20,061 bases of DNA from CAZNMF01 sp035547155 (GCA_035547155.1 DASZVJ010000132.1:1-20061); one strand, 5' to 3'; shown: positions 1 to 5,915, numbered from the stretch's first letter. Made by a program: numbers and translations. Notes: a model not told the origin generated them from the letters alone.

Positions 1-60
1 GTCCCCTGGTCCCCTGGTCCCTTCGTCCTCAACTTCCCTGGTCCCTTGGTCCCCTGGTCC
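1..60. repeat. Octamer repeat array (GTCCCCTG / GGGACCAG)
   Basis: An imperfect 8-nt tandem repeat, GTCCCCTG on the plus strand (GGGACCAG/GGGACCAA on the minus strand), occurs about twice at the extreme left and about three times near 33-60, separated by a variant stretch around 23-37. The array is cut by the window edge. It is read without a stop by the minus-strand gene at 1-777. Because the period is not a multiple of three, a gain or loss of one unit would shift that frame. Such short GC-rich arrays resemble the 7-nt arrays in other gaps of this window, but the unit differs. Confidence 0.75.
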
Positions 61-777
61 CGCCGCGTCTTCGGTCTCGTGCTCACCTTGAACCTCAACA
101 GTCATTATGCCTGCGTCGGCCTGATCGGTGTCCGCGTCGGACACCGCGGCCGGCGTCGCCGAATCGAGCCGTTCGCGATGCCGGCCGCCGCGACGGCCGC
201 GCCGCCGTGCCGGCAGCTCGGCGGCGATCGCCGCCCACTCCTGCGGCGCCGTGTCGAGCTGCGCGCGCACGGTGGCCTCGTCCGGCCACTCGTCAGGATT
301 GAGACGCTGTATGCGTGCGGTCAGCCGGTCGCGCTCTTCCGGCGTCCGGCTGCGCCGGCCGATGCGCTGGAGCACGTCCAGATAGGCCGCGCGGAGCTTG
401 GACGCACGCTCGGCTCCGGCCACGCGCCCCAGCAGCGAGTGGTCGTCGGCGACAACCGGCTGGATCGGCGGCGGTGGGGACGACGGCCGCGGTGGGCGTT
501 GTTGTCCTCGCGGCCCACGCTCCCGCGGCTCCTCGCTGCGAACCACGGCCGACTCACGACCGAGCGTGATCCAGTCGAAGCTGACGTCGGGATGCGTGTG
601 CTCGAGCGCCTCGCGGATCTCTTCGTCGAGCGGCTGCCGGCCGATCTTGACGTGGGCCGGCGACCGGAACAGATAGAGCACGCGCGTCCGCTGCGGCCCC
701 TGCACCGGCCGGTACTGGTGCATCACGTAGGTCGTGTCGTAGCCCCGCTTGTCGCGCGTATGTCGGATGAAGGGCAC
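1..777 (-). CDS. Conserved hypothetical protein, partial (C-terminus beyond left edge)
   Basis: The minus frame is open from a GTG at 777 to the window edge (259 codons, no stop seen). It begins 6 nt after the stop of the upstream H1-tail gene and in the same frame, so the two form an operon. The first ~75 residues look globular, starting MPFIRHTRDKRGY and containing RVLYLFRSPAHVKIG and HPDVSFDW. Residues ~84-107 are a Pro/Arg-rich linker. Residues ~113-190 are predicted helical and charged (LRAAYLDVLQRIGRRSRTPEE). Residues ~240-259 are encoded by the octamer repeat and are probably not functional protein, so the real stop should lie close outside. No Shine-Dalgarno is obvious. I know similar proteins only as acidobacterial hypotheticals and assign no function. 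The GTG start is chosen because nothing else fits between the preceding stop and the conserved-looking N-terminus. Confidence 0.7.
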   Translation of the reverse strand, partial: MPFIRHTRDKRGYDTTYVMHQYRPVQGPQRTRVLYLFRSPAHVKIGRQPLDEEIREALEHTHPDVSFDWITLGRESAVVRSEEPRERGPRGQQRPPRPSSPPPPIQPVVADDHSLLGRVAGAERASKLRAAYLDVLQRIGRRSRTPEERDRLTARIQRLNPDEWPDEATVRAQLDTAPQEWAAIAAELPARRRGRRGGRHRERLDSATPAAVSDADTDQADAGIMTVEVQGEHETEDAAGPGDQGTREVEDEGTRGPGD

Positions 778-783
778 GGATCG

Positions 784-1557
784 CTACCGGCTCTTGCGCG
801 CGGCGCCCTTCTTCGCCTTCGCCGGCGCCGGCTTGCGCGCCTTGACGGGCTTGGCTGGACGGGCGGCTTTCGAAGCCTTGACGGGCTTCTTGGCCTTCGC
901 GGGCGGCGTCTTCGCCTTCGGCGCTGGTGCCTTGGGCGCCTTCTCGGCTTTCGCGACGGGCTTGGCTTTGGCCGCCTTTGCCGGCGCCTCGCTGGACTTG
1001 ACGGCCGGTTTCGCTGCGGCCTTCGCGGGCTCGGGCGCCGGGGCCGGCGCGGGCGGCGGCGTCACCGGCTTCGGCGGTGCCGCCGGCGCGACCACGGACG
1101 CGGCCTTTCCGCCGCGCGCGCCGTTGGCCGCCGACGGATCGGCGTGCATCCGCACGAGATCGAACCCGTCGGTCGCCGGGCGATACGTCCAAATCTCTGC
1201 GGCCTTGACCTGATAGCTGTCACACAGGCGCCGGGCCGATTCGTAGCCCTGCACCGGCACGTACAGATGAAACGGCACGCGCGCCAGTGCGAAGTGCGTC
1301 CACTGCGCCATGGCCTCGAGGTTGTTGACCGACTCCCCCGTCTCGACCTCGGCCAGGCCCGCCAGCTTCTTGCCGTCCATCAACACGATGTCCGGATACA
1401 GCGTCAGCGGCCCAATCTTGACGGCCGTCTGCGGCTCCTGGCCGTCGATGTTGACGATGACGTCGGAGAACTTCTTTTTGTATTTGGTCTGCAGGTGGCG
1501 AATCAGACGGTCGTGCTCGATCTGCTCGCGAGCCGGCCGAACGTAGATGGGCGACAC
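784..1557 (-). CDS. PD-(D/E)xK-like domain protein with histone-H1-like tail
   Basis: A 257-residue protein with a GTG start preceded by a GGGAGG ribosome binding site (plus 1562-1567, 4-nt spacing). Residues 1-140 look globular. The segment LYPDIVLMDGKKLAGLAEVE carries P55-D56 and E70-V-E72, reminiscent of the PD-(D/E)xK nuclease fold, although the Lys of the motif is replaced by Glu. It continues GESVNNLEAMAQW and HLYVPVQGYESARRL. Residues 141-257 are almost only Ala, Lys and Pro in AK/PAK repeats (net strongly basic), like eukaryotic H1 C-tails and bacterial H1-like proteins, implying nucleic-acid or polyanion binding. The nuclease-fold reading is inference from one motif. The gene is divergent from arginase and is followed after 6 nt by the partial gene at 1-777. 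It may be a DNA-associated protein; the substrate is unknown. Confidence 0.8.
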   Translation of the reverse strand: MSPIYVRPAREQIEHDRLIRHLQTKYKKKFSDVIVNIDGQEPQTAVKIGPLTLYPDIVLMDGKKLAGLAEVETGESVNNLEAMAQWTHFALARVPFHLYVPVQGYESARRLCDSYQVKAAEIWTYRPATDGFDLVRMHADPSAANGARGGKAASVVAPAAPPKPVTPPPAPAPAPEPAKAAAKPAVKSSEAPAKAAKAKPVAKAEKAPKAPAPKAKTPPAKAKKPVKASKAARPAKPVKARKPAPAKAKKGAARKSR

Positions 1558-1695
1558 GCAACCTCCCGCCGATTAGGTCGCCAGCCCGAGTTGGAAAACT
1601 CCGCCCATCGGGCAGCCAGATAACGGCGCCGGTAATCCTAGCATTGAACACTGTGATTGATGCCCACGTTTGCAGGGGAAAATCGCCACAAATGC

Positions 1696-1706
1696 CATAA
1701 TTCCGC
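1696..1706 (+). promoter_or_regulatory. -10-like element placing transcription start at the arginase ATG
   Basis: CATAAT at 1696-1701 ends 5 nt before the arginase ATG, and an in-frame TAA sits at 1698-1700, so no upstream start is possible. If this is the -10 box, transcription would begin at or next to the ATG and give a leaderless mRNA. There is no Shine-Dalgarno in the six bases between. A good -35 is not visible (TTGCAG at 1670-1675 is 20 nt away). Confidence 0.4.
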
Positions 1707-2630
1707 ATGCCAAGCGTCACCACCCCGCCTGTCCGGATCGTTGGCGTGCCTCTGGACCTGGGATCCGGCCGGCGCGGAGTCGACATGGGACCGTCGGCCA
1801 TCCGCATTGCCGGCTTGGGGGAACGCCTGAGCGCGATGGGCTGCAGCGTCTCTGACGCCGGCGACATCGCCACGCCCATCCCGGAGACGCGCGAGCAGCG
1901 CGATCCGGCCAAGAAGTTCATCCGCGAGATCGCGCGCGTCTGTCAGCGCCTCTACGCCCAGGTCCTCCAAGCCCACCACGACGGCCAGCTCTCCATCGTC
2001 CTTGGCGGCGACCATTCGCTGGCCGCAGGGTCAGCGGGCGCGTCCGCCGACTTCGCGGCGGAGCGCGGCGGGACGATCGGTCTGATCTGGGTCGACGCGC
2101 ACGGCGACATGAACACGCCGGCGACCACGACCACCGGCAACGTGCACGGGATGCCGCTGGCGGCGCTGCTCGGGTCGGAGCCGTCTGAGCTGGCAGCGAT
2201 CGGCCGCGGCACGCCGAAGGTCCGGCCGGAGACGACGGTGCTCATTGGCGTGCGCAATCTCGACGACCTCGAGAAGCAACGCATCCGCGAATCGCGCATC
2301 CACGTCTTCACGATGAAGGACATCGATCGCGACGGCATCGCGGCGGTCATGACGCGCGCGATTACGCTCGCGAGCGCGGACACGATGGGCGTGCACGTGT
2401 CATTCGATCTCGACGTCTGCGATCCGTCGATCGCGCCCGGCGTCGGCACCCCCGTCAAAGGCGGCCTCGACTACCGCGAGGCGCACATGGTGATGGAGAT
2501 GATCGCGGACTCCGGACGATTGATGGGGCTCGATCTCGTCGAGGTCAATCCGATCCTCGACATGCAGAACCAGACCGCGATTCTCGCCACCGAGCTCGCG
2601 CTGTCGGCGATGGGGATGGGGATTCTGTAG
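1707..2630 (+). CDS. rocF: Arginase (ureohydrolase family)
   Basis: A 307-residue protein of normal family length. Arginase hydrolyses L-arginine to ornithine and urea in the cytoplasm using two Mn ions. All metal-binding signatures are present: GGDHS (H103), DAHGDMNTP (D130, H132, D134) and SFDLDVCDP (D234, D236). H147 in GNVHGMP corresponds to the catalytic His of arginases, and EVNP (E279) completes the site. The N-terminus VRIVGVPLDLGSGRRGVDMGPSA is arginase-type rather than agmatinase-type. The usual SFDVDG is SFDLDV here, a mild variation. ATG at 1707 is the first start after an in-frame TAA at 1698 and has no ribosome binding site, suggesting leaderless translation. No urease or ornithine genes are adjacent, so the role (nitrogen supply or arginine catabolism) cannot be set from context. 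Confidence 0.95.
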   Translation: MPSVTTPPVRIVGVPLDLGSGRRGVDMGPSAIRIAGLGERLSAMGCSVSDAGDIATPIPETREQRDPAKKFIREIARVCQRLYAQVLQAHHDGQLSIVLGGDHSLAAGSAGASADFAAERGGTIGLIWVDAHGDMNTPATTTTGNVHGMPLAALLGSEPSELAAIGRGTPKVRPETTVLIGVRNLDDLEKQRIRESRIHVFTMKDIDRDGIAAVMTRAITLASADTMGVHVSFDLDVCDPSIAPGVGTPVKGGLDYREAHMVMEMIADSGRLMGLDLVEVNPILDMQNQTAILATELALSAMGMGIL

Positions 2631-2663
2631 GCGTGGAAAAGCGCGCGGTCACGTTCGACGTGT

Positions 2664-2684
2664 GAAGTTCGAAGCACGAAAGAA
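2664..2684 (+). repeat. Short heptad repeat (GAAGTTC GAAGCAC GAAAGAA)
   Basis: Three 7-nt units beginning GAA follow each other just after the arginase stop. They match the phase and form of the larger heptad arrays near 10617-10712. It is a minimal array and could be chance on its own; the shared GAA-phased period is what makes it worth noting. Confidence 0.35.
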
Positions 2685-2725
2685 GCACGACGCGTCTGCG
2701 TTCCGCTCCACGGGCGCCGGACTGA

Positions 2726-2731
2726 TAGGAT
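2726..2731 (+). promoter_or_regulatory. Putative -10 box of tRNA-Lys
   Basis: TAGGAT (TAnnnT) lies 9 nt before the mature tRNA 5' end, the expected place for a tRNA promoter. The only -35 candidate is TTCCGC at 2701-2706 with a long 19-nt spacer, so the assignment is weak. Confidence 0.35.
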
Positions 2732-2740
2732 GTCTGTCCG

Positions 2741-2815
2741 GGGCCGCTAGCTCAGTGGTAGAGCACCTGGCTTTTAACCAGATTGTCGCAGGTTCGATCC
2801 CTGCGCGGCCCACCA
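2741..2815 (+). tRNA. tRNA-Lys (anticodon UUU), CCA encoded
   Basis: A complete cloverleaf can be folded. The acceptor is GGGCCGC paired with GCGGCCC at 2805-2811, followed by discriminator A and an encoded CCA. The D stem is GCTC/GAGC, and the anticodon loop CTTTTAA gives UUU. The T stem GCAGG/CCTGC encloses TTCGATC. The anticodon stem CCTGG/CCAGA has a C27-A43 mismatch at its outer pair; the other four pairs are normal. It decodes AAA and, by wobble, AAG. It stands alone between arginase and a lipoprotein gene. Confidence 0.97.
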
Positions 2816-2832
2816 ACCTTCGTCGCGAAGGT
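2816..2832 (+). terminator. Hairpin directly after tRNA-Lys
   Basis: ACCTTCG (2816-2822) and CGAAGGT (2826-2832) form a perfect 7-bp stem with a 3-nt loop, starting at the base after the tRNA CCA. It is well placed to end or process the tRNA transcript. There is no T tract, so it is not a classical intrinsic terminator. Confidence 0.5.
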
Positions 2833-2868
2833 GGACACCCCACATCGATACGCCGCTCGGAGGTCCTC

Positions 2869-3396
2869 ATGAGACTGTGGATCATCCTGCCAATCGTCGC
2901 GCTTGCTGCCTCCGCGTGTGGATCACACTCGCCGACAGGCCCCAGCCAAACGGGGTCGTCGACGGGCTCGAGCTCGACGGGGGGATCGGGTACGCCAACG
3001 TCGTCACTGACCGCGACGATCGACGGCGCCGCGTTCACGGGCACGAACGTCACGGCGACGTACCACGCAGGGACCGACTTCTCGACGCTGCTCGTCAACG
3101 CACTGGACACAGGCCAGAACCTCCTGAGCTTCGACATCGGCACGGAGCGGCGAGTCGCCTTTGCGCCCGGCACGTTTACGTTGGGATCGGACGGCAGCAA
3201 CGCGACGTACAACCCCTTCCCCACCACCGGGAACACCGGATTCAACGCGCTGAACGGCCCGCAGACGGGCAGTGTGATCGTGACGGCGTTCTCGGCGACG
3301 GCGAAGACGGCCAGCGGCACGTTCAGCTTCGTGTTGCACAACGCCAGCGCGTCGAAGACCGTCACGAATGGCGCGTTCAGCGTGACGTTCCCCTGA
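2869..3396 (+). CDS. Small secreted lipoprotein, DUF6252-like
   Basis: A 175-residue protein. The start is the ATG at 2869, with GGAGG at 2859-2863 and 5-nt spacing; a longer open frame to the left runs through the tRNA and is excluded. MRLWIILPIVALAASAC is a short signal peptide with a lipobox-like ASAC (Cys17, lacking the usual Leu at -3), so it is probably an outer-membrane or periplasmic lipoprotein. Residues 18-46 form a Gly/Ser/Thr linker. Residues 47-175 are beta-rich: TATIDGAAFTG, FAPGTFTLG and a closing ASGTFSFVLHNA...TNGAFSVTF. This matches the layout of small DUF6252-like lipoproteins that carry one beta domain after a linker. No catalytic residues are visible. It is apparently monocistronic; the 43-nt-downstream hairpin at 3435-3449 may end its transcript. 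Confidence 0.85.
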   Translation: MRLWIILPIVALAASACGSHSPTGPSQTGSSTGSSSTGGSGTPTSSLTATIDGAAFTGTNVTATYHAGTDFSTLLVNALDTGQNLLSFDIGTERRVAFAPGTFTLGSDGSNATYNPFPTTGNTGFNALNGPQTGSVIVTAFSATAKTASGTFSFVLHNASASKTVTNGAFSVTFP

Positions 3397-3434
3397 CGCG
3401 ACGCGCGTGACGCCGGCCGCAGGTCTTGCTGCAC

Positions 3435-3449
3435 GCGCACCTAGTGCGC
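3435..3449 (+). terminator. Hairpin downstream of lipoprotein gene
   Basis: GCGCAC and GTGCGC pair perfectly (6 bp) around a CTA loop, 38 nt after the lipoprotein stop. There is no T tract. It is a plausible 3' end structure, with low support by itself. Confidence 0.3.
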
Positions 3450-3610
3450 CGCGTGCCGCGCCGATCGCGCGCGTTGATGCGTCCATGCGCGAGCGATCCC
3501 GATCCTCGCGCGATCGGACGCGAGGCAGAGCCGAGCGACTCCTCGACCTCGCGCGACCCATCCTCAGCACAGCACCGGGCCGTCGTCAGACGCGCGCGAT
3601 CGAGCCGCGG

Positions 3611-3626
3611 CATGACTCGAGTCATG
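3611..3626. promoter_or_regulatory. Perfect 16-nt palindrome CATGACTCGAGTCATG
   Basis: The site is fully self-complementary with no spacer, which suits a dimeric DNA-binding protein better than an RNA hairpin. It sits in the gene-poor gap, about 480 nt before the next gene, so a target gene is not evident. Confidence 0.4.
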
Positions 3627-4103
3627 GCCGGACGTCGCCAGAGCTCTCCGCGGCTCGTCGCGAGCAGTAGCGATCCGCACGCCGAGGGAAGCGCGTCACG
3701 TGCCGAGCGCAACGTCGCACGTGTCGACGCGAAAAAAACCGCGATCTCGTAAGCCCTTCTCTTTCAAGTGGTCACCGGCGTACCGCGCCGCTCGACGCAC
3801 GTCACGCACGGCTCGGCGCATGTCTGACGGCCGCCCGCGTGACGCGCACGACTCCTCGCGCGGCTGCCGCGATCGCTCGACGTGGTGCCTGCTCCGCTCG
3901 CCGTACGTGCGCGGACACCACGCTCGCGTCCGCAGCAGTGCGCAGTCATGCGCGCGGCGCTCGCGCTTGGTCATCACGTCCTCGATCCAGACGTCACGTC
4001 CGCTCGCACGACGCGCCCGAGCCATCGGCCTGCGCGTGCGCCTGCTCGACTCGTGCGGTGTAACGTTCGCGTCCATTTCCTGCATGGAGCACGTGAGGGT
4101 GCC

Positions 4104-4835
4104 GTGACGAGAGACCAGGCCTATCGATACGAGATGTTCGTTCGCGTACGTGAATTCGGGAAGATGCACGGGGATCGGTTTCCGCCGCTGTCCACAGGCG
4201 GTCGCGCCTTCGCACGCGTGGCCGAGGCGATGGCCACCATCGATCGACATCAGAAGGCGCACATCATCGCGACGGCGGCGAAGCGCATCAAGAAGACGAC
4301 GCGCGCGTCCGTCTTCCGCGACATGAAGATGATCGCGCTGGCCGCGCGCCGGCTCCCGCCGAAGGATGCGCGCGGGAATCCGTTCCAGCTCCCCCGGCCG
4401 CGCAGCCTCGCGCGCGACCTCGCCGCCGCCCGCGCGTTCATCGACGAATCCGCCAAACGGCCGGACGACTTCGCGGCGATCGGCCTGCCGCCGACGTTCA
4501 TCCGTGCGTTCACGAAGAGAGTGGACGATTTGCAGGAGGTGATCGACGCGCGCCACGACAGCAGGACCGCTCGGCGGCAGGCGCTGGCGGGCATCGCGAC
4601 CGCCTTCGCGGACGGCTTCGACGCCGCGTGCGAGCTCGACGTCGTCGTCACGGTGACCACGCGCGACGATCCCGTCACGTTCGCCGGCTGGCGCGCGTGC
4701 CGGCACGTCACGCGCCGGCGGCCCTCCGCCAGCAAACGGACGGCGGCGATCACCGAGCCGGCGCCGGCAGCCGCGCCCGCGCCGGATCCTCCACTGTCGA
4801 CCGTCGAGCACGAAGCCCTGGACGAGGCGTCGTAG
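4104..4835 (+). CDS. Conserved hypothetical protein of acidobacterial type
   Basis: A 243-residue protein. The start is GTG at 4104 with GAGGG at 4095-4099; the frame is open further left but only as Arg/Pro-rich shadow text. It begins MTRDQAYRYEMFVRVREFG, followed by a mostly helical body (AKRIKKTTRASVFRDMKM, SLARDLAAARAFIDES, PTFIRAFTKRVDDLQEVID) and the segment DLQEVIDARHDSRTARRQAL. A Pro/Ala-rich tail of about 30 residues (EPAPAAAPAPDPP) ends it. No signal peptide, membrane segment or catalytic motif is visible. I recognise the MTRDQA...YEMFVRVR...LDVVVT layout as a recurring hypothetical in Acidobacteria but know no function. It lies just upstream of the DUF433 gene, 35 nt away on the same strand. 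Confidence 0.8.
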   Translation: MTRDQAYRYEMFVRVREFGKMHGDRFPPLSTGGRAFARVAEAMATIDRHQKAHIIATAAKRIKKTTRASVFRDMKMIALAARRLPPKDARGNPFQLPRPRSLARDLAAARAFIDESAKRPDDFAAIGLPPTFIRAFTKRVDDLQEVIDARHDSRTARRQALAGIATAFADGFDAACELDVVVTVTTRDDPVTFAGWRACRHVTRRRPSASKRTAAITEPAPAAAPAPDPPLSTVEHEALDEAS

Positions 4836-4849
4836 CGCCCATGACCGTG

Positions 4850-4855
4850 TAATCT
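4850..4855 (+). promoter_or_regulatory. Putative -10 box of the DUF433 gene
   Basis: TAATCT lies 15 nt before the DUF433 ATG, which would leave a leader of roughly 9 nt without a Shine-Dalgarno. No clear -35 is visible. Confidence 0.3.
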
Positions 4856-4870
4856 GCACGGGTCCGTCCA

Positions 4871-5245
4871 ATGAATGCCACGAACGTCCTCGAGCGAGTG
4901 CCGATCCAGACGGATACCGATGGCGTCGTGCGCGTGGCCGGAACCCGTGTCACGCTCGACATCATCGTGAGTGCATTCGAAGCGGGTGCGACGGCCGAGG
5001 AGATCGCACAGCAGTACGCGTCAGTGCCGCTCGTTGACGTGTACTCGGTCATCACGTACTACCTGCGACATCGGCACGACGTCGACGCCTACCTCTCGCG
5101 GCGGCGAGCTCGGGCCGAGCGCGTTCGCGAGGAAGTCGAGCAGCGATTCCCATCCGCGGGCCTTCGTGAGCGGCTGCTCGCCCGGCGCCCGATCGCCGCC
5201 GTGCGATTGATCAATGCGCCGGCGTGTGCGAGTCGAAGGGATTGA
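4871..5245 (+). CDS. DUF433 family protein (antitoxin-like), orphan
   Basis: A 124-residue protein. The core VVRVAGTRVTLDIIVSAFEAG-type segment, followed by TAEEIAQQYASVPLVDVYSVITYYLRHRHDVDAYL, is the DUF433 helix-turn-helix fold, usually the antitoxin upstream of a DUF5615 PIN-like toxin. The family normally ends around ...GLRERLLARR, which is residue 106 here. The last 18 residues (PIAAVRLINAPACASRRD) look like read-through of flanking DNA. No DUF5615 gene follows; instead the frame overlaps by 35 nt the 3' end of the convergent PIN gene. It is likely a remnant of a lost toxin-antitoxin pair. There is no ribosome binding site before the ATG. Function in the absence of its partner is unknown; it might still bind DNA. 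Confidence 0.8.
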   Translation: MNATNVLERVPIQTDTDGVVRVAGTRVTLDIIVSAFEAGATAEEIAQQYASVPLVDVYSVITYYLRHRHDVDAYLSRRRARAERVREEVEQRFPSAGLRERLLARRPIAAVRLINAPACASRRD

Positions 5246-5681
5246 CGACCGTCACGCCCGAAATGATCTGCCCGGGATTGAGATCTTCGGACAGCACGCG
5301 CGCGGCCCCACCGCGCGCCGCGGCAGCAAGGATGAGGGCGCCCCAGAAACCGATGCCGGCTTCGTCCTCGATTCGGAACGCTTCGTTGACGTCCGCCGTC
5401 TCGGGTGCCAGACACCACGGCGTGTACGTCTCGACGACCCGTCGCGCGTCCGCTTTCGACAGCGGCGTCTTAATCTTGCGCGTGACGTTGACGTAGAACT
5501 CGCATAGCACCTGTGTGCCGAGGATGCCGGTTCGCGTGAGCCATAGATCACGAAGCAAAGCCTTCGCGACTTCGTGTCTGCGACCGGCGTCCACGTCGTG
5601 GGCGTAGATCAGAACGTTCGAGTCGACGAACGTCTTATCGCTCGTGCCACTCGTCGCGCGTGGCTTTGATCCGACCGCCAA
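5211..5681 (-). CDS. PIN-domain (VapC-like) toxin with a catalytic Asp replaced
   Basis: The PIN domain is an RNase fold that cleaves RNA with Mg held by conserved acidic residues. Seen here are D20 (TFVDSNVLIYAHD), E61 (VLCEFYVNV) and D133 (LSEDLNPGQ). The third conserved Asp of the FWDAL motif is Gly (G114 in GIGFWGALILAAA; GGC codon at 5340-5342), a single-base change from GAC. The ending SGVTVVNPF is typical of VapC relatives. No ATG or GTG precedes the domain in frame; the only reasonable start is TTG at 5681, giving 156 residues and a 47-nt overlap with the antitoxin gene. The start is therefore uncertain. The 3' end overlaps the convergent DUF433 gene by 35 nt. The toxin may be inactive or weakened. 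Confidence 0.85.
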   Translation of the reverse strand: MAVGSKPRATSGTSDKTFVDSNVLIYAHDVDAGRRHEVAKALLRDLWLTRTGILGTQVLCEFYVNVTRKIKTPLSKADARRVVETYTPWCLAPETADVNEAFRIEDEAGIGFWGALILAAAARGGAARVLSEDLNPGQIISGVTVVNPFDSHTPAH

Positions 5682-5886
5682 GATGGAAGCCTCGGTCCAG
5701 GAGCGCCAGCGCTTGGCGCTGCGCCTGCTCGTAGGTGTCGTCTTCTCCGACCAGCGCCTCGATCTGCTCGGCAAGCAGACCACTGATCGACGTGTTGCGC
5801 TTGGCCGCGAGGACCTTGGCCTTGCGCAGCGTCCGACGATTCAGGCGAACGGTGATGTTTTGCGTTGCGGATGCCGACGCCGCCAT
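5635..5886 (-). CDS. Ribbon-helix-helix antitoxin
   Basis: An 83-residue protein. The pattern is strand NITVRL, helix RRTLRKAKVLAAKRN, then TSISGLLAEQIEALV: a MetJ/Arc-type ribbon-helix-helix DNA-binding dimer. A C-terminal acidic and helical segment (GEDDTYEQAQRQALALLDRG) would wrap the toxin. ATG at 5886 is preferred because AGAGGG lies 5 nt upstream (plus 5892-5897); a GTG five codons earlier would put the coding start inside the promoter. It is followed by the PIN gene with overlap, the usual antitoxin-first order. It probably represses its own promoter through the inverted repeat at 5897-5915. Confidence 0.88.
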   Translation of the reverse strand: MAASASATQNITVRLNRRTLRKAKVLAAKRNTSISGLLAEQIEALVGEDDTYEQAQRQALALLDRGFHLGGRIKATRDEWHER

Positions 5887-5896
5887 GACAGCCCTC

Positions 5897-5915
5897 TGCA
5901 CGCATTATACGTGCA
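5897..5915 (-). promoter_or_regulatory. -10 box inside an operator-like inverted repeat (toxin-antitoxin operon)
   Basis: On the minus strand a perfect TATAAT (plus 5904-5909) lies between TGCACG and CGTGCA arms (plus 5897-5902 and 5910-5915) spaced by 7 nt. The -10 box therefore sits in the centre of the palindrome, the usual layout for autorepression by ribbon-helix-helix antitoxins. The -35 region is poor. Confidence 0.65.

Larger units (their letters stand above)
3397..4103. other. 707-nt gap without a convincing gene
   Basis: No frame shows protein-like composition; all open frames here are Arg/Ser/Ala-rich shadows. It holds a 6-bp hairpin (GCGCAC-CTA-GTGCGC, 3435-3449) 38 nt after the lipoprotein stop and a perfect 16-nt palindrome at 3611-3626. 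An unusual A-rich spot lies at 3729-3738. A GTG frame from 3700 begins with a basic stretch (KKPRSRKPFSFKWSPAY) after a GAGGGAAG, but it then decays into Arg/Ser-rich sequence through to 4107. The rest is CG-rich text dominated by CGCG, ACG and CGTC words. It may be a degraded gene, a long untranslated leader of the gene at 4104, or an unrecognised RNA. Confidence 0.5.

Noticed and set aside
46..1623. Long plus-strand open frame across the left region
   Set aside because: It mirrors the two minus-strand genes, is Arg/Leu-rich and has no motif or ribosome binding site.
2662..2868. N-terminal extension of the lipoprotein through tRNA-Lys
   Set aside because: It would translate the tRNA; GGAGG and the signal peptide at 2869 settle the start.
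3882..4103. N-terminal extension of the 4104 gene
   Set aside because: Composition changes to Arg/Pro/Ser text upstream of the GTG, and GAGGG supports 4104.
3696..4871. 391-codon minus-strand frame
   Set aside because: It is antisense to the 4104 gene, Arg-rich, low-complexity and without a recognisable domain.
4871..5886. DUF433 and PIN as one toxin-antitoxin pair
   Set aside because: They are convergent, and the PIN gene has its own ribbon-helix-helix antitoxin directly upstream.
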